A DNA stretch of 64,000 nucleotides from Diphasiastrum complanatum. Taxonomy: Eukaryota > Streptophyta > Lycopodiopsida > Lycopodiales > Lycopodiaceae. Numbering within the stretch: position 1 is the first letter of the stretch; the number at the start of each line of letters is the position of its first letter. The translations under genes were made by a program, and so were the position numbers. Of the stretch, positions 11,341 through 22,675 are shown piece after piece. The stretch spans positions 23,377,367 to 23,441,366 of the forward strand of contig CM055098.1 of NCBI GenBank assembly GCA_029204225.1. Reading direction: 5' to 3'. Under the pieces are notes generated by a model. The model saw nothing but the letters and a program-made list of their open reading frames with translations, made no database searches and was not told the origin of the DNA.

Positions 11341-13725
11341 ATGACTTCAATGGGTATCTTTCTATTAGAAGCAAGTGAAAGATTGTCAACCTCCAATTAC
11401 TCAATTTGGAAGGTTAGAATGGAATTTGTCTTAATACTACAAGATGTGATGAATATTGTACTTGGCATTGAAGAAGAACCACAAATTCCTCAAGAAATTC
11501 CAAAGTACAAAAAGAGAGCCAGGATGGCTCTGCATTATACTAAGATGAATGTGTCAAATGACATCTTAAGATATATTGGTGCTTGTACTAATGCCAAAGA
11601 TGCTTGGGATACTCTCAAGTCTATCTATGAGGCAAAAAATACTTCTAGACTTCTAACAGTAAGAAACCAAAATTTTCAAAGTGTACAGAGAAGTGATGAA
11701 TGTGCTTCAGCTTATGTAATGAGAGTTAAAGACCTCTATAGAGAATTGTCATGCATAGGAGACTCCATCAACCAAAATGAACTTGTTCAAGTCATACTTA
11801 ATGGGTTAAAGGAGGAATATATGACAACCTTGTTCAAAGTTATGCCATTAACGAGGAGCTACCAAGTTTGGAAGCACTCCAAAGTGTGCTCATTTCTAAA
11901 GAATCAAGACAAGAGTATAAACTCTTGAAAATGGAGAGACTGTCTCTCAGCATTGATGGTAAAGCTCTCTTTACCAAAGACAAGCACAAGACAAGAAGTA
12001 AGAATCAACACCAATTCTCTTCAAGCAAGAACAATCTTATTTCCAAGGAGAAAGGAGATGAGGATGAGTCCTCTCAAGCTTCCACATCCAAGAAGAAGAA
12101 GAAAAACATCAAGTGTTTCTTTTGTGACAAGAAGGGGCATTATGCCACCAATTGCTTCAAGAAGAAGAGTCAATTCAAGCAAGCCAACATTTCTAATGAA
12201 GAGAAGGAAGATGCTCATGCAAGTGATGAAGAGGGATCTCTTATGGTCTCAAGTTTTTCTTCATCACCTTTCAAGAAGGATGGTTCGTGGTATATTGACA
12301 GTGGAGCTTCCTCACATATGTGTAGCTCCAAGTATTCTTTTTCATCCATGTTACCTTATGAAGGAGCCAAGAAGTCCATCTACACAACAAATGATCACGA
12401 GTGTGCTATTGAAGGCATAGGGACCGTTCCCTTAAAGCTTTCTTCATCAAAACTTCTTTCTCTGTCTAATGTACTTTTTGTTCCCAAGCTAACAAAAAAT
12501 CTTATTAGTGTTGGGCAATTGTTTGATAGTGGACTAGATGTAAATTTCAATGTTGATACATGTACAATCAAGAAGCATGATGAAATCCTTGCATTTGGGT
12601 CTAGATATGGTGGAATCTACAAGTTTGATCCCAAAGAGTATGCTAACTCTTGCGATAGTGCTTTTGCTACTCATATGTCTTTGGAGGAACTATGGCATAG
12701 AAGGTTGGGACATCCTAACTATAATTCTATGGTGTCCATGGTCAAAAAAGACAAAGCTTCTGGCCTGCCTAATCTTGTCTCCAAGAATTTCAAGCCATGT
12801 GAGGCTTGTGCCATATCTAAGTCTCATAAGAAGCCTTTTTCAAAGTCACTACATATCCATTGGAGCTCATACACTCGGATGTGCACTTCTCATCTTTAAA
12901 GAGCAAGGGTGGTGCTACTTGCTTTGTAACTTTCATTGATGATTTCACTAGATTTACTTGGGTATATCTTCTAGCTTCAAAATCTATGGTGTTTGACTAT
13001 TTCCTAAAGTTCAAAGCTCTAGTTGAAAAGCAATTTTCTTACAAAATCAAGATTCTTAGAAGTGATGGAGGTGGTGAGTAGACTTCCAATAAATTTCATG
13101 ATTATTGTGAGCTTGAAGGCATTAAAAGGGAGTTTTCTTGTGCATATACACCATCTTAAAATGGGTGGCTGAAAGAAAGAATAGAACACTATGTGAATGT
13201 GCCAAAACCATCAAAATTGAGGCACCTTGGCCAAAAGACTTTTGGGGTGAGGCTATCAATTGTTCAAACAATCTTTGCAATAGACTCCCTCATGTTGCAC
13301 TTGGAGGAAAGTCACTATATGAAGCACTCTATTTGAAGAAACCTAAGGTTGAACAACTTAGAGTATTTGGATGCATATGCTTTGTCCATATTCCCTTGGA
13401 AACGAGAAAGAAAGATGATCCTTGTGCAAGAAAAGGAGTAATGGTTGTATATTCATCCAACAAGAAAGCCTATCGAATCTACATGCTCTCTACCACTAAA
13501 GCAATTGATAGTAGAGACGTAGTTTTTCATGCAAGAAGCAAGCATATAGAAGTGGCACACCATTTTGAAAGGGAAAAGCTCATTGGAGGTGACATCAACT
13601 TAGAACATGTCGACACATCTTTGTGTATTGTTGATCTTCTCACAAAGCCACTTTGCAAAAGTGCCTTTTCAAAGCATAGGTCTAATCTTGGTCTTATCTC
13701 AAGATCAATGCTTGATCCACATTAG
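11341..13725 (+). pseudogene. Copia element B gag-pol lacking reverse transcriptase, unit 1
   Basis: Domains in order: gag from ATG 11341; a frameshift near 11830; CCHC knuckle CFFCDKKGHYATNC (~12114-12155); protease DSGASSHM (~12296-12319); pre-integrase region with WHRRLGHP (~12690); integrase core with HSDVH, FIDDFTRF and SDGGGE; a stop at 13079-13081; another stop and shift around 13157; then ERKNRTL to the integrase end SRDVVF. That motif is followed directly by HARSKHIEVAHHF and DLLTKPL, the last part of RNase H. All of the reverse transcriptase and most of RNase H are missing, the join falling on the shared GTTTT/TTC words. It cannot move by itself. Confidence 0.85.
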
Positions 13726-13731
13726 ATACAT

Positions 13732-13743
13732 TTTTAGGAGGAG
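13732..13743 (+). other. Element B polypurine tract, unit 1
   Basis: TTTTTAGGAGGAG ends exactly where the 3' LTR begins with TGTCAAAA. This fits a plus-strand priming tract. Equivalents end at 37273 and 55204. Confidence 0.75.
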
Positions 13744-14092
13744 TGTCAAAATATTGAAAAATCTATCTAATGTTGTCAGTATGGGTCCTAAAAATGCCAA
13801 AGATGAATTGAGCACTTTTGGCTTAGTAAAGACCCATCTTAGAATAAAATATTTAAGGTAGGTAGAAGTAGAAACTCGAGCTACCATAGGAATTGCCATT
13901 TGTACTTTACATGCCACATTTAATGCATGAAAAGACTATGTGGCACAATTAGACATAGTGAGGTGGCTTGGATAAGTCTAGATAGCTTGAGAGGTGGATC
14001 CACAACTCCAATTCAACTTCAAGTAGGAGAAGAGTCCATGGATCTATATATATGTGATGTACTCTCATTGAGAAGATGATGAAATTTGTGTA
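13744..14092 (+). mobile_element. Element B 3' LTR, truncated, unit 1
   Basis: Matches the first ~350 bases of the 5' LTR, then switches at about 14093 to unrelated sequence; the last ~260 bases are gone. Several substitutions and an ATACTCAAGG/ATATTTAAGG difference separate it from the 5' LTR, so the element is older than element C. Equivalents: 37274-37622 and 55205-55553. Confidence 0.8.
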
Positions 14093-17000
14093 TGAAGATA
14101 GCTTACTCTTTCTCTCTCTCCTTTTTTCCCTCGTAAAAAGTATAAAAACATGCAATCCCAATAACAACTAGATCCAATAATTAACAAAACTCAATAAAAG
14201 CATGAGAGATGGAGAAAAAGTGATAGAGAGCAAGAACATTCATAAATCCATTTCACAAGAGAACCAATCTGTTTTATTGAAATGAAGATATGTACATGTG
14301 TAGGAAACTCAAGTTGGTCTCATTTTATAGTAGAGAGGACGACCCTAGCCTCTGAATCCTATTAGTCCATTTCTGCCTCCCTAATGATTCAAATTTAAAA
14401 AAGAGTGGGAACTATCCAAATTGGAGGGAAACCCAACTCTATTCACTAACTTGACATTTAGGCCCTACGACATTAAAAGTCCCGCAAAAAGGTCTGAAGT
14501 CCTTTCTATCGATGTGTATGAGAACATATACAACAGCATGCCTTGCGAAGATGACAACGATCAAGAGGACTTGCTTAACGCTTGAGATCATGATGTAAGT
14601 AACCTTTGTGCCTTATATTGATTCATTTGGTACTTTCATAGTACTCGTTTTCAAACTGATGAGTACCAATTTGGTATTTTGGATCACTTATCTATCAGTA
14701 CTTTGATTTTTTTGTTTATAAGTTCAGGCTACGTTTTTTGGTACTATCGGAGTCTCAATTATAGTGCTTTTGGTATTGACTGAAATTGCCTTTTTCATTT
14801 GAAAAATAGGTACTTCTTGTTTGAAACTCAGAAGTACCTGGACATAAATTACAGATTTTCTATTCAGTACTTGAACCAAATTTGTACTATCAAAGTACCA
14901 ATTTTGGTACATTTGTAAATGTCTGAAATTGCACTTAAGTCTCAAAAACAAGTACTTCCTGTGGATCTTTAACACTGTATCCATCTTTAACATCTTTAAT
15001 ACTCCTTCACTCTTAAGCAAAAACTAAAAACCATCCAAGGAGCACAAACTATAATTTTAATAAACTCCACCCATACCATCATTCGTAGATCATGCTGGAA
15101 TATGCATGTGAACAAATACTAGTAATGTTGCAAGGAGCACAAACCCTGACATCAACTTCTCCTACCCTATCTGTGACTCAAAAATCATGCTGGAATCTAG
15201 TTGTGAACATTTACAAGCACCAACATAGGATTTACAGGTTGAAGAATGTCTCGGCCTTTCAGCCTTCATCCCAATACATCAAGAGGCTACAAATGAAACT
15301 CAAAGCCACTCAAGAATGAAATAGCCATTCAAATCTATGCAGTACATCGTGTATTGATTTTTGGTATATGTAACATCCCATGCATAGAAAATTAGTTGCA
15401 GTCCAAGCTGGGCTATTCAAATCGAATCTGTAGTGTTCACAACTACAAGGGACATATTGTCCTCGCAGTCGAACAAAGGGTTTCTTCTAGTAAAGGCGAT
15501 AGGGATTCAATGCGCATGGACCCAACCCATGAGCCACAGGTACAAAATTTTTTTCATATACTAGGGGTGCGTTTCAACATTGCACTCTACGGAAGGGTCG
15601 AAAGATTATATGGCCAAGCAGTTCTCATAGTTGTTTTCTAATGACTTGTAGCGTTTATCATCTACAAGTATGGTGTTTGATGTGTCGAACTCTAGCCATA
15701 ATTTCCATACCTCCCGCAGGTTCTTCAGAAATACTGGCACCCCCAGTTTATCCTCACTGACGTAAGGAATTTTCTTAAAGTCTTCATGCTAGACCTCACA
15801 CTTATTTTGGGCAAAAATATTTGTAGAAATAAAAGGTAAATATCATACATTACCAAAAACTACCCTCACGGTTTTGAAGGAGCATATAAACAGTACCAAA
15901 TAATGGTACATAGTACCAAAACAGAGGCAATAGGTACTAAACATTAAGAATAAATATCCAAAATAGTTTGAAACAAGTTCAGCTTGGTGCTAAAATAGTA
16001 CCAAAATTTAGGCAAAATGAGTTTTGACCTCAATTGACAATTTACCAAAATATGACTAAACTTGTTGAAATCTCACATTAATTTTAACACTAATTGTTCA
16101 CTGTAAATCCTCACATAGAAAGTACCAAATAACCAAATAAAGTATTAAAAGAAGCTATACTTCCAAATTAAGTCTTTTCAAACCTAAACCATAATTTATG
16201 TCATGGCCCTAAATGGTTTGGACCTTTAGGGAATAATTAAAATCAATGGTAACTTTTTTGTGTACTTACTTTATTTAGTATGCCCATGATTTATGTCAAG
16301 TGTTCTCTCCATCAAGCATCTAAATAAGAGAGAAATTATAGCATGTTTGAAATGACCATACTTTGGTGTAAGCATACTGTTCTCCTTTAAAGACAAGAAA
16401 TTTACATGAAAAACTTAAGTATCAGTCGTGAATTGATAGAACTAGTTGGTCACATCCATGAATTTGGGATGCTATAACATCACTATATTTTTCCATTGGC
16501 TTACTAAACTGCTAAGAGGAATAAATCCTTCCAAACATATTTTCTAGAAATGCGTTTCACAAACTTCACCTTCACGTGAAGTTTTGGTTTCTTATACAAC
16601 TTTTGAACTTGAAAATAAAGTTTCTAAATAGCCTTAATATGGCATTTTGGGAATTTTGGCATAGCAAGTTGCAATTCGAAGCTTGGAACTCACATGTTTA
16701 CCTTCAAATGAATTTAACACTAACTAATTTGTTTAATTATTTTAGTTTAAATCGAGTTAATCTTGACTAATTTATGTGATTGTTGGAGGCAAGTAAATGA
16801 TCTATTTCCAACAACCTCCGCATTACTTGTATTGCTTCTAGTTTGTGTCCAGATAAATTATCAAGCTGAGATTATCTATGACTCAATTTTTTGCATTAGT
16901 TAATTAGTGTGTCATGTTGACATTTTGGAAATGAGCTAACTCTTATGATATTAGCAAATAAAAATTTATATTTCATCTTAAAATCTACATTCAATATTTG

Positions 17001-17530
17001 CATTTACGGAGCAAGGCTGAATATATTAGGCAAGGCAAGGGCAAGAATACAGCATAACTGTGAGTAATGGAAGTTCATGGTGGCAACCTTGAAGGAGAAT
17101 CCCCAAACTCCATCCAATTAACATTGTACAATTTTAACTAGAATATGGTAATTTGTAAGGGATGCCCATTGCCTAGTAGCAAGGTGGATAAAGGAATGCA
17201 TAGTAGGAATTTGGATAAAAGAATGCATGTCATGTGTGATAAAGATTGGTGGAAGTAGATTTGAACTACCTTGACTACCAATATAGCAGTCAAGTCAAAC
17301 TTCAACATTGACCAAGCCATGTATGTGTAGCACATGGGCATGAGAGGAGATGAAATCTATAGTATCCTATTTTAGACAAGAATGATATCTTCTTCTTGTT
17401 TACGTCCAGAAGTTTACCTTGTTAAATGTTTTCGTTGTTTTCATGGCATCCATGCTTATCTATGTGTCTCTACATAAATAATTAGTTGTTGTAATGCTAG
17501 GCTCTCATGTAGACCTACTAGCTGCTTGCT
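14093..17530. other. AT-rich stretch upstream of 3D gene, no gene seen (unit 1)
   Basis: No coding region is convincing here. The parts 14625-14965 and 15880-16145 are dense in the word GTAC, mostly as TTTGGTACT or AGTACCAAA. A 12-base G-box palindrome CTTCACGTGAAG lies at 16570-16581. A somewhat more GC-rich island lies around 15390-15640. The last few hundred bases are the presumed promoter of the 3D gene. The same stretch is at 37623-41060 in unit 2. Unit 3 keeps only 55554-55970. Confidence 0.6.
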
Positions 17531-17533
17531 TAG

Positions 17534-17541
17534 TATAAAAA
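17534..17541 (+). promoter_or_regulatory. TATA box of 3D gene, copy 1
   Basis: TATAAAAA stands about 95 bases before the first ATG at 17636. It is followed at once by a short GA run (17543-17558) and a CA run (17566-17593) that would fall at or near the transcription start and in the 5' leader. No ATG lies between the box and 17636. Position and sequence fit a plant core promoter; the start site itself is inferred. Confidence 0.6.
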
Positions 17542-17542
17542 G

Positions 17543-17561
17543 GGAGAGAGAGAGGGAGACA

Positions 17562-17593
<32 letters not shown>
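17543..17593. repeat. GA/CA microsatellite in 3D gene leader
   Basis: A short GA-rich run passes into an uninterrupted CA dinucleotide run. Both lie between the TATA box and the first ATG. The copy at 41073-41123 is the same. Confidence 0.9.
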
Positions 17594-17597
<4 letters not shown>

Positions 17598-17635
17598 ACA
17601 ACACACTTCTAGGTAGTGATTTGCCATTATTTACC

Positions 17636-18265
17636 ATGACCTCACACCAACATCCAAGTAACTGCCTTTTCACTCGACTAGGTATGCCTGCCATTCGACT
17701 ATTTACTTTTTGCCTACTTTTTATGTATTGCAACTGCCAAATCGTCAAGAAGGCAAAGGTTACATACTACTGGATTGCTGTGGAGTCTGATTTCCCACAA
17801 GGATCTGAAGTGGGCATCAAATCTTGCTCCACCGGCCAAGTAATTGCCAAAGTGTCGCATGAATATTGGAAAGCTGTCGAACTTGAGGGCTCAGGCCGCC
17901 TTATCAACAACAAATACATCAATTGTATGGACGACAAATGCCAATGCTTTGAGTTTGTGGAGGGTCCTCTAGGCAGCGAAAACAACATTCTTAAAATCTT
18001 TTCATCAATTGCTGCCAATGACATCAGCTTTGACACAATTGTTTTTGTAAAAGCTTACAAAGACCTCCAACTTCCAAATGGTGAAAAGCACAATGGCTGC
18101 TTCCGAGTGGGTGATGTGAGCTGGAGCTTCAAAGGAAACCAAATTGATGTGTATGTTGAAAGGAAAAAGTACTATGAGTTTATTGACAATAGTTTAAATC
18201 ACCTTGCAGAGGTCGAGGTGCATATCGGAGCCACTTGTGAAGTCAAGACCTACAAAAGTATTTGA
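17636..18265 (+). CDS. Secreted 3D-domain (double-psi beta-barrel) protein, copy 1
   Basis: A 209-residue intronless frame from the first ATG after the TATA box (A at -3) to TGA 18263-18265; a second ATG at 17684 would give 193 residues. Residues 17-35 form a hydrophobic signal-peptide core ending near CNCQ. The mature part follows the plan of secreted 3D proteins: VTYYWIA strand, EGSGRL segment, SIAAND, a GCFRVGD segment and KGNQIDVYV. The likely three conserved aspartates are D129, D160 and D171. Several cysteines suggest disulfides and an extracellular role. Bacterial relatives include the 3D domain of MltA-type murein enzymes and YuiC-like proteins; similar proteins occur in fungi. The glycines that usually follow the second aspartate are replaced, so catalysis is uncertain. 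Bacterial-like design and lack of introns make ancient transfer possible. Family call fairly sure, activity unknown. Confidence 0.75.
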   Translation: MTSHQHPSNCLFTRLGMPAIRLFTFCLLFMYCNCQIVKKAKVTYYWIAVESDFPQGSEVGIKSCSTGQVIAKVSHEYWKAVELEGSGRLINNKYINCMDDKCQCFEFVEGPLGSENNILKIFSSIAANDISFDTIVFVKAYKDLQLPNGEKHNGCFRVGDVSWSFKGNQIDVYVERKKYYEFIDNSLNHLAEVEVHIGATCEVKTYKSI

Positions 18266-19219
18266 GCTACTAGCTCGGTTTAAAGATGTTGCTCATTTCA
18301 TTTCTCTCTCAAGTGAGGATGACTCAATATCTACTAGAGTGCTATATGTGGCACCTCATGCATGGTAGGTATGTATGAAAGGAGAAAAAAATGGTCATGA
18401 TATGTTTGCAAAATAATAATCAAGTATGACATAAATCAGTAAGTTTATTATTATAAAAATATGTGAGGACAAGCCTCATAATGAATTTCAAGTTGTAGAA
18501 GGTTTTCAACACCACAAGGTCATGATGATCTTGATGGTTGCATTGGGCTCAATGCATGGTGAAGTGGTTGCTATTGTATATATTGCTATTAGACTTTGAC
18601 ATCTTTTTTGTTTTGTGGATATTCATCTTTTATTTTTCTCATTACATTTATGTACACATTTAAATACTAAATCATTGCAATGATTACTCTTGTTGCAACA
18701 AAAAGTGTCATCAACCTTGAATTTTTCTCTTCCAACACAATGTCCAAGATAGTATTTTTGTTTATTCAACGACTTGTAAGTCACTTTATGAAAGATTTTT
18801 TTTTTTTTGTTCGCAAGGATCCCAATCATAATCATCAAAAGAAGGCAATGTTTATAGTTAATTTGCAATATTTTTTATACTACAATTTAAAGCTATAAAA
18901 GCAAATTCAATTATGGGTTCAAATGTGGAGTTATAGACTTGAGCATTGCTTGACATGTTTAGAATGCAAAATCTTTGGAAACGAGTCGAAATCCTAAAAC
19001 AGAGTAACCATTTAGTTGTTTTGTAATTTTCTTTTCTGAAAAACATGCTTTTTCAAGTACAAATTCTCATGGTAATAATTCATACAAATGGGAACTATTT
19101 GGCATGTTCTCTAGAGTCCACTAAAATTCATTGTATTTCAGTATGTTTTACATCGGCTCATAATGCAAAGGCACAACTTTCTCATAATGAAAAGATGTTG
19201 TGTTTCGTTTTTTTTTCTT

Positions 19220-19993
<774 letters not shown>

Positions 19994-20539
19994 TGCGTAA
20001 ATACACTAAGAAAATAAATTTGACTCAAATACAATGATATTGCATTAAACAAAATGGCTAAGATCTCAAAACAGTGCCTAGATCACATATAGATGAGATT
20101 GGTAAGCATTCAACTGTGATTTTGGATCAAACAAGCAATCTCTTGACCAAACCAAATGTGTCCACCCAGGTCTAGGTGCCCTACCTAACCCTCTTCAAAA
20201 GCTTATAACTTTTGATTGGCTCAACCAAATGGAATGAAACTGATTGCATCAGAAACTAGACAAAAATAGCTTCAAAACAAGCTATCTAGCAAGATTTTTG
20301 GATCAAACATGAAAGAGAACTCCCAAACTAAAATTGGATGTTCCTCACACGTGTCTGAGCACCTGATTCCGTACAGTACCAGGTCAGACCCAATCAATGT
20401 CCTTTTGATCTCTTTTGATCCAAAATTGAACAAGATAGCTAGGAAAATGGGCCTTGACAATTTCTAGCTCAAGATTGATGAATAGTTTTCACTCAAATGG
20501 ATCAAAATGCATGGTAACCTTAGGTAGGCTCTGATACCA

Positions 20540-21224
20540 TGTTGATTTTCACACGTGTGGATTGTCCACTACATGTACTTGTGATCTCCTAAGGTGTGTA
20601 GATGCACCAAGATCAAGAGTAGATTGAGATTCAAGATCTATCTTTGATTCTATGGCAAAAACACACTACTACATGCATTCAATCACTTCCAACTCTCACT
20701 CACACGTGTGGGAAGTGTTCCAAAAGTATTCTAAGTAAAAACAAGCTGCTCTCCTCGAATAGAGAGAGAAAAATCATCATGAGCTCTCGGGTAGAGAGAG
20801 AAAGACCATCATGAGCTCTCGGGTAGAGAGAGAAAGCTGGAAATTCAATGACACTCAAAATCCACTCAATCTCAAAATCAATTAGATCCAAAAGAAGGAG
20901 TACAATGATACTAATAGATTCATGAGCTACCACTATGCTTAACTATGATTGGATCACACTTTGCCACCTCTTAATCCTATTGGACCATTGATCCATGCAC
21001 CTCTAAATTCTATTGGACTATATTCAAGCACACCTCAATTTTCTATTGGACCTCACAAGGTTCCATCTCTTAATCTTATTGGACCTCTTAAGCTTCATCA
21101 AACAAAAGCATGACACTTGTCTACACTCTAATTGGCACAAGTTTGGCTCTATTTTGGCTCAATAGTGGCATTACAAGTGGAAATGGATAATTTGCCATCT
21201 ATGCCAAATTTGACCCTATCAACA
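20540..21224 (-). mobile_element. Copia element A LTR, leftward, unit 2
   Basis: Same LTR as 2602-3286 with the same ends and the primer-binding site at 20527-20539. One visible private change lies at 20837 (C where units 1 and 3 have T). Confidence 0.65.
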
Positions 21225-21517
21225 TCCTACACCTAAATGCTTGACTATGAAATTCTATGAGACCCCTATATCAAACATTTTGATTTACTCTACAATTCTC
21301 CACACGTGGGAACATCCTCCACACATGTGAGATTCACTTACAAACTTCTATCATAAAAAATACCAAGCTAGATTTTTGCCAACTTCTCACACTCCTCCTC
21401 AAAAAATAGCTTGGAAAGGTACTAGATCACTTGAGAAGTTTGTAAATCTTTTTGAGTGGATCCTTTGGTATGCATAAGAAGTGAAGATCAGCCAAGGGAT
21501 CCATCATAGCAGCACCC

Positions 21518-22675
21518 TCACCATATCCATGATAAGATCTCTTTGGTAGAGATCTCTTGCCAATGCCTTTGAAGAGTGCTCCACCAATATGCCACTATTA
21601 TCATGGGCTTCCTCCATGCTTGATGATGATCTTTGCCTTGAAATTTCCACTTGCATGATGGATGCACCATAAATAGAGAAATCTGAGGCTTCCAAGCCTC
21701 ATACGGATCATGGAGATCAAGATCATAAGATGTGAAACAACGATGATTATCAAGATTATGCTTTCTAGCTTGACTAGTCCACATACAATGAACTATATTC
21801 ATGATGGATCTAATCTTGATATCAAAGACTATCTTGATCTTTTTTAGGCTAGTTACTCTCTCAAGGATGTAAGTGTCCACTTTGGATGCTTCACTTAATC
21901 TCAAGAGGAGTTTACAATTTGCCTCAAAACATGTGAAAACATGATTTTCAAAAAAGTGAGTACCAAGCTCAATCTTGTTCTTACTAGAATCAAGAGCATA
22001 CTTTTGACAATACAATATCTTTCTTTCAAAAAGTATTGGAAACACATCTAAGTCAATAATAACAAGAAACATGTCCATACCATAAGCATCATACAAAACT
22101 AGTATAGCTTTTCTTGAACTTTGAGATCCAAAAAATTCAATGAAGCAAGATAGCATTTCAAGCAAAGGAAGAGAAGCATATATGAATGTGTTGTAGTAGA
22201 TACAAAATGAAAGATGCCCCTCTTTGCCATGTAAGGTGAGCCATAAAGACTCGGCCATGCATCTTGAAGATCTTCTTGAAATCATATGAAGAAGAAACTC
22301 CTCCTCACACATTGGCCCCATCATAACTTGAACACCTTCAAAAAGGATAACTTGTGATGCTTCTTGAGAAGCCTTGATCTCGGCCACTTCCAAGATTGAA
22401 TCTTCATGCAATATGACATCTCTATTCACCATCACATTTAAAATAGAGAGTGTAAAGACACTAAAGGCCTCCTTGATGGATGAGTATCCAATCATGATCC
22501 ATGAGCTTGGATCATCCTTCCTTCTTGTTTCCAAGGGAATATATGCAAAGCAAGCACTACCAAGTTCACTAAGGTGATCAACCTTAGGCTTCATCTTGAA
22601 TAAAACTTCATATGGTGCTATTCCTTCAAGAGCTCCAATACTCCTCAAAGCTTTTGTAGCATGTGTGTTATGCAT
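21518..22675 (-). pseudogene. Copia integrase C-terminal remnant, unit 2
   Basis: Identical in protein to the frame at 3580-4737, although the DNA differs at 22523 (T for C). Same truncated integrase end and the same unrecognised extension. Confidence 0.6.

Noticed and set aside
12860-13081. Integrase core frame as a separate gene
   Set aside because: It is part of the element B pol remnant, separated only by frameshift and stop codons.
15550-15640. Hint of a DNA-transposon end (CTAGGGGTGCGTTTCAAC)
   Set aside because: It resembles hAT-type ends, but I found no matching inverted end or 8-base target duplication nearby.
17621-17635. Upstream TTG as start of the 3D gene
   Set aside because: Plant translation rarely starts at TTG; the first ATG at 17636 has A at -3 and lies close to the TATA box.
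17767-18036. Minus-strand frame inside the 3D gene (also 41297-41566 and 63684-63929)
   Set aside because: Shadow of the real gene in another frame; no independent support.
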